Positions 59,041 through 62,228 of a stretch of 62,228 nucleotides of DNA are shown here, in pieces. The position numbers and the translations under genes are program-made. Origin of the DNA: Planctomycetota bacterium. GTDB lineage: Bacteria; Planctomycetota; UBA1135; UBA2386. The stretch's first letter is position 1, and each line of letters opens with the position of its first letter. The stretch lies in assembly GCA_020848735.1 (NCBI GenBank), contig JADLHO010000010.1, forward strand, positions 1 to 62,228, written 5' to 3'. The notes beneath the pieces were generated by a model. That model searched no databases, was not told the origin of the DNA, and worked only from the letters and a program-made list of their open reading frames with translations.

Positions 59041-60480
59041 TCAGCGAGCGAGGCCGTATGCGGTCGCGAACGCGCCCAGGGCCTCGGTCGGCCGGCGGCG
59101 CAGCTCCTCGAGCACCAGCGCCTGCCGGAAGCGGCCCAGTTCGAGCCATGCGCGGTAGTCCTCGGGGAGCACGAGCCGCGAACCGGGACGGGCGGCGTAT
59201 TCGAGGAGCGCACCGGGTCGCGCGATGAGCTCGCCCCACAGCGCGGCGAAGGCCTTGGGGTCGTCGCGCGCGAGCTCCATCGTGAGCGTGTGGAACCAGG
59301 CGCCGTCGGATGCTGGTCCGCGGCGCAGCCGTTCGAGCCTGCCGCGCTGCAGGTCGTCGACGAGCTCGATGCGCGCGACCATCACGCGTTCGATCCGCGC
59401 CTCGCGCGACAGGGTCAGCGGCATCACGGCATCGGTCCAGGCCTGCGGGAGCAGGTAGAAGACGCGGAGGCCGGGGCTCTGGAAGTACGAGACGCGCCAG
59501 GTGTCGAGCAGCGCGTCGGCCTCGTCGGCGAACAGGCCGTCCTCGACGAGGGCCGTGCGCATGAGCGTGCGGAGGCGATCGAGGTTCGCGGGTGAGAACT
59601 CCGTCGCGTCGAATCCTGCCCGCGCCTCGGCGGCCGTCCCGTCGCCGTCACGCCCCATCGGCAGGGGGGCGAGCTCGCGGAAGGCACAGCCCCGCTCGCG
59701 ATCGACGGCGAGCAGCCAACCCGGGCCGGTGCTCGTCGCCGCGTGCGACAGCCGCGGGTCACGGCGCTCGCGAAGGCGCAGCGTCTTGCGATCCGCACCG
59801 CGAACGATGGTCACCGGCGGCTCGACGTTGCCGACGCCCCGATAGAAGAGGAAGCGCTCGGCTTCGCCGCCGACCTCGAGATCCGCGGCCGCGACCCGGC
59901 GCGGCGCGAGCCAGACGGGAGCATCGGTGTCCGGCGGAGTCGCGCTGCGTTCGCCGCCGACCCTCACGCCCTTCCACGCGAGGGTGCCGCTGCGCTCGCC
60001 GTCGAGATCGCCGAGAGGTCCGACCTCCATCCCCGGGAGCACGGCCTCGCCGCGGGGGAAGAACTCGGCGAGCCAGCCGCCGCGCCACGCCACCTCGACG
60101 TCGATCGAGAACGGAGGGGTGTCGTCGGCGACGTGGAAGTACAGGACCGGGGTCTCGAGGCGCATCGTGACCTGCGGATGGCAGGCGGGCGCGCCCTGGA
60201 AGAACACGGGTGCGAGGTCATGGGCCGCGAGCAGGCCCGCGTTGATCATGCGATCGCGCAGCGGGCGATGGACGAAGTCCGGCAGCGGCTCGTCTTCGGT
60301 GTTCACGCCCGCGATCACGGCGCCGTCGTCGTCGAGCAGGCAGGTGAAGGTGCCCCACTCGTGCACGAGCAGCGGTGCGGTCTCCTGCGCGCGCGGCGCT
60401 GCGGCGAGCACGGACGCGCCGAGCAGGCCGAGCGCCGCGAGCGGCGGGGAGGAACGCGGAGCGCGTGGGCGACGGAGCAT
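59041..60480 (-). CDS. secreted HEWGTFT-type protein of unknown function
   Basis: Signal peptide ~1-31 (LAALGLLGASVLAAAPRAQ). The mature protein opens LLVHEWGTFTCLLDDDG, a motif at the start of a family of conserved hypothetical proteins in Planctomycetota and Myxococcota. Other conserved pieces are VTMRLETPVLYFHVADD, FLFYRGVGNVEPPVTI, DTWRVSYFQSPGLRVFYLLPQAW and TLSREARIERVMVARIE. It looks beta-rich followed by a helical end. No catalytic residues can be named. Convergent with the sigma factor gene, 24 bp apart. Confidence 0.72.
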   Translation of the reverse strand: MLRRPRAPRSSPPLAALGLLGASVLAAAPRAQETAPLLVHEWGTFTCLLDDDGAVIAGVNTEDEPLPDFVHRPLRDRMINAGLLAAHDLAPVFFQGAPACHPQVTMRLETPVLYFHVADDTPPFSIDVEVAWRGGWLAEFFPRGEAVLPGMEVGPLGDLDGERSGTLAWKGVRVGGERSATPPDTDAPVWLAPRRVAAADLEVGGEAERFLFYRGVGNVEPPVTIVRGADRKTLRLRERRDPRLSHAATSTGPGWLLAVDRERGCAFRELAPLPMGRDGDGTAAEARAGFDATEFSPANLDRLRTLMRTALVEDGLFADEADALLDTWRVSYFQSPGLRVFYLLPQAWTDAVMPLTLSREARIERVMVARIELVDDLQRGRLERLRRGPASDGAWFHTLTMELARDDPKAFAALWGELIARPGALLEYAARPGSRLVLPEDYRAWLELGRFRQALVLEELRRRPTEALGAFATAYGLAR

Positions 60481-60565
60481 GAGGAGGCAGACGATCTCCG
60501 GCTGCGATCGTTAGCGCGAGGGCCCGATGCGGGCGCCCGGTGCATCGATCGCGCATCATGCGCCG

Positions 60566-61093
60566 ATGGCCGCCGCCGTCCGCATCCGCAGCGCGACTCC
60601 CACGGACGCCGATGCGATCACCGCCGTCGTGAGCGTCGCATTCCCCTCGCCCCTCGAGGCGCGCCTCGTCGCCGCGCTCCGCGAGGCGGGGCGCCTGATC
60701 GTCGAACTGGTCGCCGATCTCGACGGTCGACTCGTGGGCCACATCGCGTTCAGCCCCGTGACCATCGCCGGGGCGCCGCAGGTCCCCGGTCTCGGTCTCG
60801 CACCGCTCGCGGTGCTGCCGGAGTGCCAGGGGCAGGGCATCGGCGGTCGGCTGATCGAGCTCGGCCTCGAGGCCGCGTCCCGCGCGGACGCCGCCTTCGT
60901 GGTGGTCCTCGGCGAGCCGCGCGTCTACGGCCGCTTCGGCTTCGAGCGCGCCGATCGTCGTGGGTTCGACAACGAGTACGGTGCGGGCGAGCAGTTCATG
61001 GTGCTCGAGCTCCGCCGCGGCGCGCTCGACGGACTGCGCGGCCTCGTGCGCTATGACGCGACCTTCGCGCGCATCCTGGAGGCGAACGGATGA
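60566..61093 (+). CDS. GNAT-family N-acetyltransferase
   Basis: A 175-residue GNAT protein from ATG 60566. The acetyl-CoA site is LAPLAVLPECQGQGIGGRL (motif A), followed by FVVVLGEPRVYGRFGFE, a pattern like YhbS. The substrate is unknown. An in-frame ATG at 60527 adds 13 unconserved residues. The ATGA overlap with the next gene indicates coupled translation with a second acetyltransferase. Confidence 0.88.
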   Translation: MAAAVRIRSATPTDADAITAVVSVAFPSPLEARLVAALREAGRLIVELVADLDGRLVGHIAFSPVTIAGAPQVPGLGLAPLAVLPECQGQGIGGRLIELGLEAASRADAAFVVVLGEPRVYGRFGFERADRRGFDNEYGAGEQFMVLELRRGALDGLRGLVRYDATFARILEANG

Positions 61094-62228
61094 ACGGAGC
61101 GGAGCCCATCGTGCGCGACGCGAGCGCCGCGGACTTCGAACGCCTCTGCGCGGTCGATCGCGCGGCCTATGGCGATCACGCCTACGACCGCTATGCGCTG
61201 CGGCAGTTCATCGCGCTGTTCCCGCGGAGCATCTTCGTCGCGGAGGACCAGGACGGCAGGGCGCTGGGCATGGCCGTCGGCGGTCTCGTCACCCCCGGCC
61301 GCTGCGGTTGGGTGTTGAGCGTCGCCGTCGTGCCCGAGGCCCGCGGACGCGGGATCGGCCGTCGGCTCGCGGAGCGGGTCACGCAGCGCCTCCGCGAACT
61401 CGGCGCGCCCGAGGTCCGACTCACCGTCGCGGCGGAGAACGTCGCGGCGCGAGCGCTCTACGAGTCACTCGGGTATCGCCTCGTCGCGTCCGACGCCGGG
61501 TACTTCGGTCCGGGAGAGTCCCGGCTCGTGCTGCAATGGACTCCGCCGAGCGCGGCGCGACCCGGCACCGGCGCGCGCGCGACGCTCGAGTTCGTCGCGG
61601 AGTTCGTGTCCCCGGGAAGCCGCGTGCTCGAGGTCGGGTGCGGGGACGGCGAGCTCGCGGCCGCGTTGTCGGCGCGCGGCGACGACGTGACGGCGCTCGA
61701 TCGCGACCCGCGCGCGGTCGAGCGCGCCCTTGCGCGCGGTGTGTCGGCGCACGTCGCGGACTGGCCGCAGTTCGAGGCGGCGCCCTTCGACGCGGTGCTG
61801 TTCACGCGCTCCTTGCACCACATGTCCTCGCTCGATGCGGCGCTCGATTCCGCCCGCGCGCTGCTGAGACCCGGGGGCGCGATCGTCGTCGAGGACTTCG
61901 CGTTCGACGGCCCGAACGCCGCGACGCTCGCGTTCGCCGCGGCGTCCGCGAGGCTGGCGATCGCGCTCGGTGCCATCGCGCCCGCCCCGGGCTCGCTGCT
62001 CGCGGAGCTGAGCGTGGCCGACGACCTCGCCGCCGTCTGGCGCCGTCATCTCGACCACGGACTGCACGGCATCGAGGCGATCTTCGACGCGCTGTCGGCG
62101 CGCGCGTCGATCGTCCATGCGAGCCGCTGCGAGTACCTGTTCCGATACTTCGAGAGCTGCGCATGCGACCCGTCGTCGACCTGGCTCGACGACCTGCGCG
62201 CCTGCGAGATGGCCCTGGAGCCAGGGGC
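61090..62228 (+). CDS. GNAT acetyltransferase - SAM methyltransferase fusion (3' end outside window)
   Basis: The ATG overlaps the preceding stop (ATGA). No stop occurs before the window edge; 379 codons are seen. Residues ~1-150 are a GNAT domain (LSVAVVPEARGRGIGRRLAE, NVAARALYESLGYRLV), resembling RimI-type enzymes. Residues ~160 onward are a class I methyltransferase with motif I VLEVGCGDGELAAAL starting at residue 179, VTALDRDPRAVERAL, FDAVLFTRSLHHMSSLDAAL and LLRPGGAIVVEDFAF, a Methyltransf_11/25 pattern. The linker is short (WTPPSAARPGTGARA). Which substrates are acylated or methylated is unknown. Confidence 0.88.
   Translation, partial: MNGAEPIVRDASAADFERLCAVDRAAYGDHAYDRYALRQFIALFPRSIFVAEDQDGRALGMAVGGLVTPGRCGWVLSVAVVPEARGRGIGRRLAERVTQRLRELGAPEVRLTVAAENVAARALYESLGYRLVASDAGYFGPGESRLVLQWTPPSAARPGTGARATLEFVAEFVSPGSRVLEVGCGDGELAAALSARGDDVTALDRDPRAVERALARGVSAHVADWPQFEAAPFDAVLFTRSLHHMSSLDAALDSARALLRPGGAIVVEDFAFDGPNAATLAFAAASARLAIALGAIAPAPGSLLAELSVADDLAAVWRRHLDHGLHGIEAIFDALSARASIVHASRCEYLFRYFESCACDPSSTWLDDLRACEMALEPG

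Overview
The window is about 70% GC. Coding density is high on both strands, GTG and TTG starts are common, and few genes have clear Shine-Dalgarno sites. It carries an unusual load of large secreted repeat proteins (VCBS/FG-GAP, Kelch-like, SBBP, HAF, beta-helix). Several of these end in one common C-terminal module of about 110-130 residues. Together with the M61 peptidase, the HEWGTFT protein and the YncE-phosphoesterase fusion, this suggests a marine-type Planctomycetota bacterium. That assignment is an inference; no rRNA or phylogenetic marker other than GroEL/GroES and one tRNA is present.

Layout. 1-11.7 kb: a YncE-like phosphoesterase (cut by the left edge), an M61 peptidase and four secreted surface-type proteins. 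11.8-15.0 kb: groES-groEL, a lone receiver protein and a zinc-ribbon protein with a very acidic tail, all on the minus strand, separated from the secreted genes by a perfect 22-bp bidirectional terminator. 15.1-21.5 kb: a small anchored protein, a secreted lyase-like protein translationally coupled to a TPR protein, and an FG-GAP protein. 21.5-25.4 kb: kynurenine-pathway genes kynU and kynB with an RRM RNA-binding protein between them, then an exported EEP-fold lipoprotein. 25.4-35.2 kb: rsmB, a subtilase lipoprotein, RidA, a small envelope protein, a 1204-residue SBBP/HAF protein and a MYG1-family protein. 35.2-42.8 kb: a 1119-residue candidate metallopeptidase, a Tat-exported PLP enzyme and two further exported proteins.

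42.8-50.5 kb (minus strand) is the clearest metabolic unit: a tightly packed operon for trans-4-hydroxyproline catabolism. It encodes an XRE-cupin regulator, 4-hydroxyproline 2-epimerase, three subunits resembling the FAD/[2Fe-2S]/FAD-BFD D-hydroxyproline dehydrogenase, a pyrroline-hydroxycarboxylate deaminase of the DHDPS family and an alpha-ketoglutarate semialdehyde dehydrogenase. Together they would take hydroxyproline to 2-oxoglutarate. The last gene is an SGNH-fold protein that has lost its catalytic residues.

51-62 kb is a signalling region: a hybrid histidine kinase, tRNA-Arg(TCG), an EEP-fold exported protein with a pentapeptide repeat near its start, a methyltransferase, a PAS-kinase/NarL-type regulator pair, and an ECF-like sigma factor with possible regulator sites in front of it. 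It closes with a HEWGTFT protein and two coupled acetyltransferase genes. The second of these is a GNAT-methyltransferase fusion that runs off the right edge.

No insertion sequence, prophage, CRISPR array or rRNA was seen.
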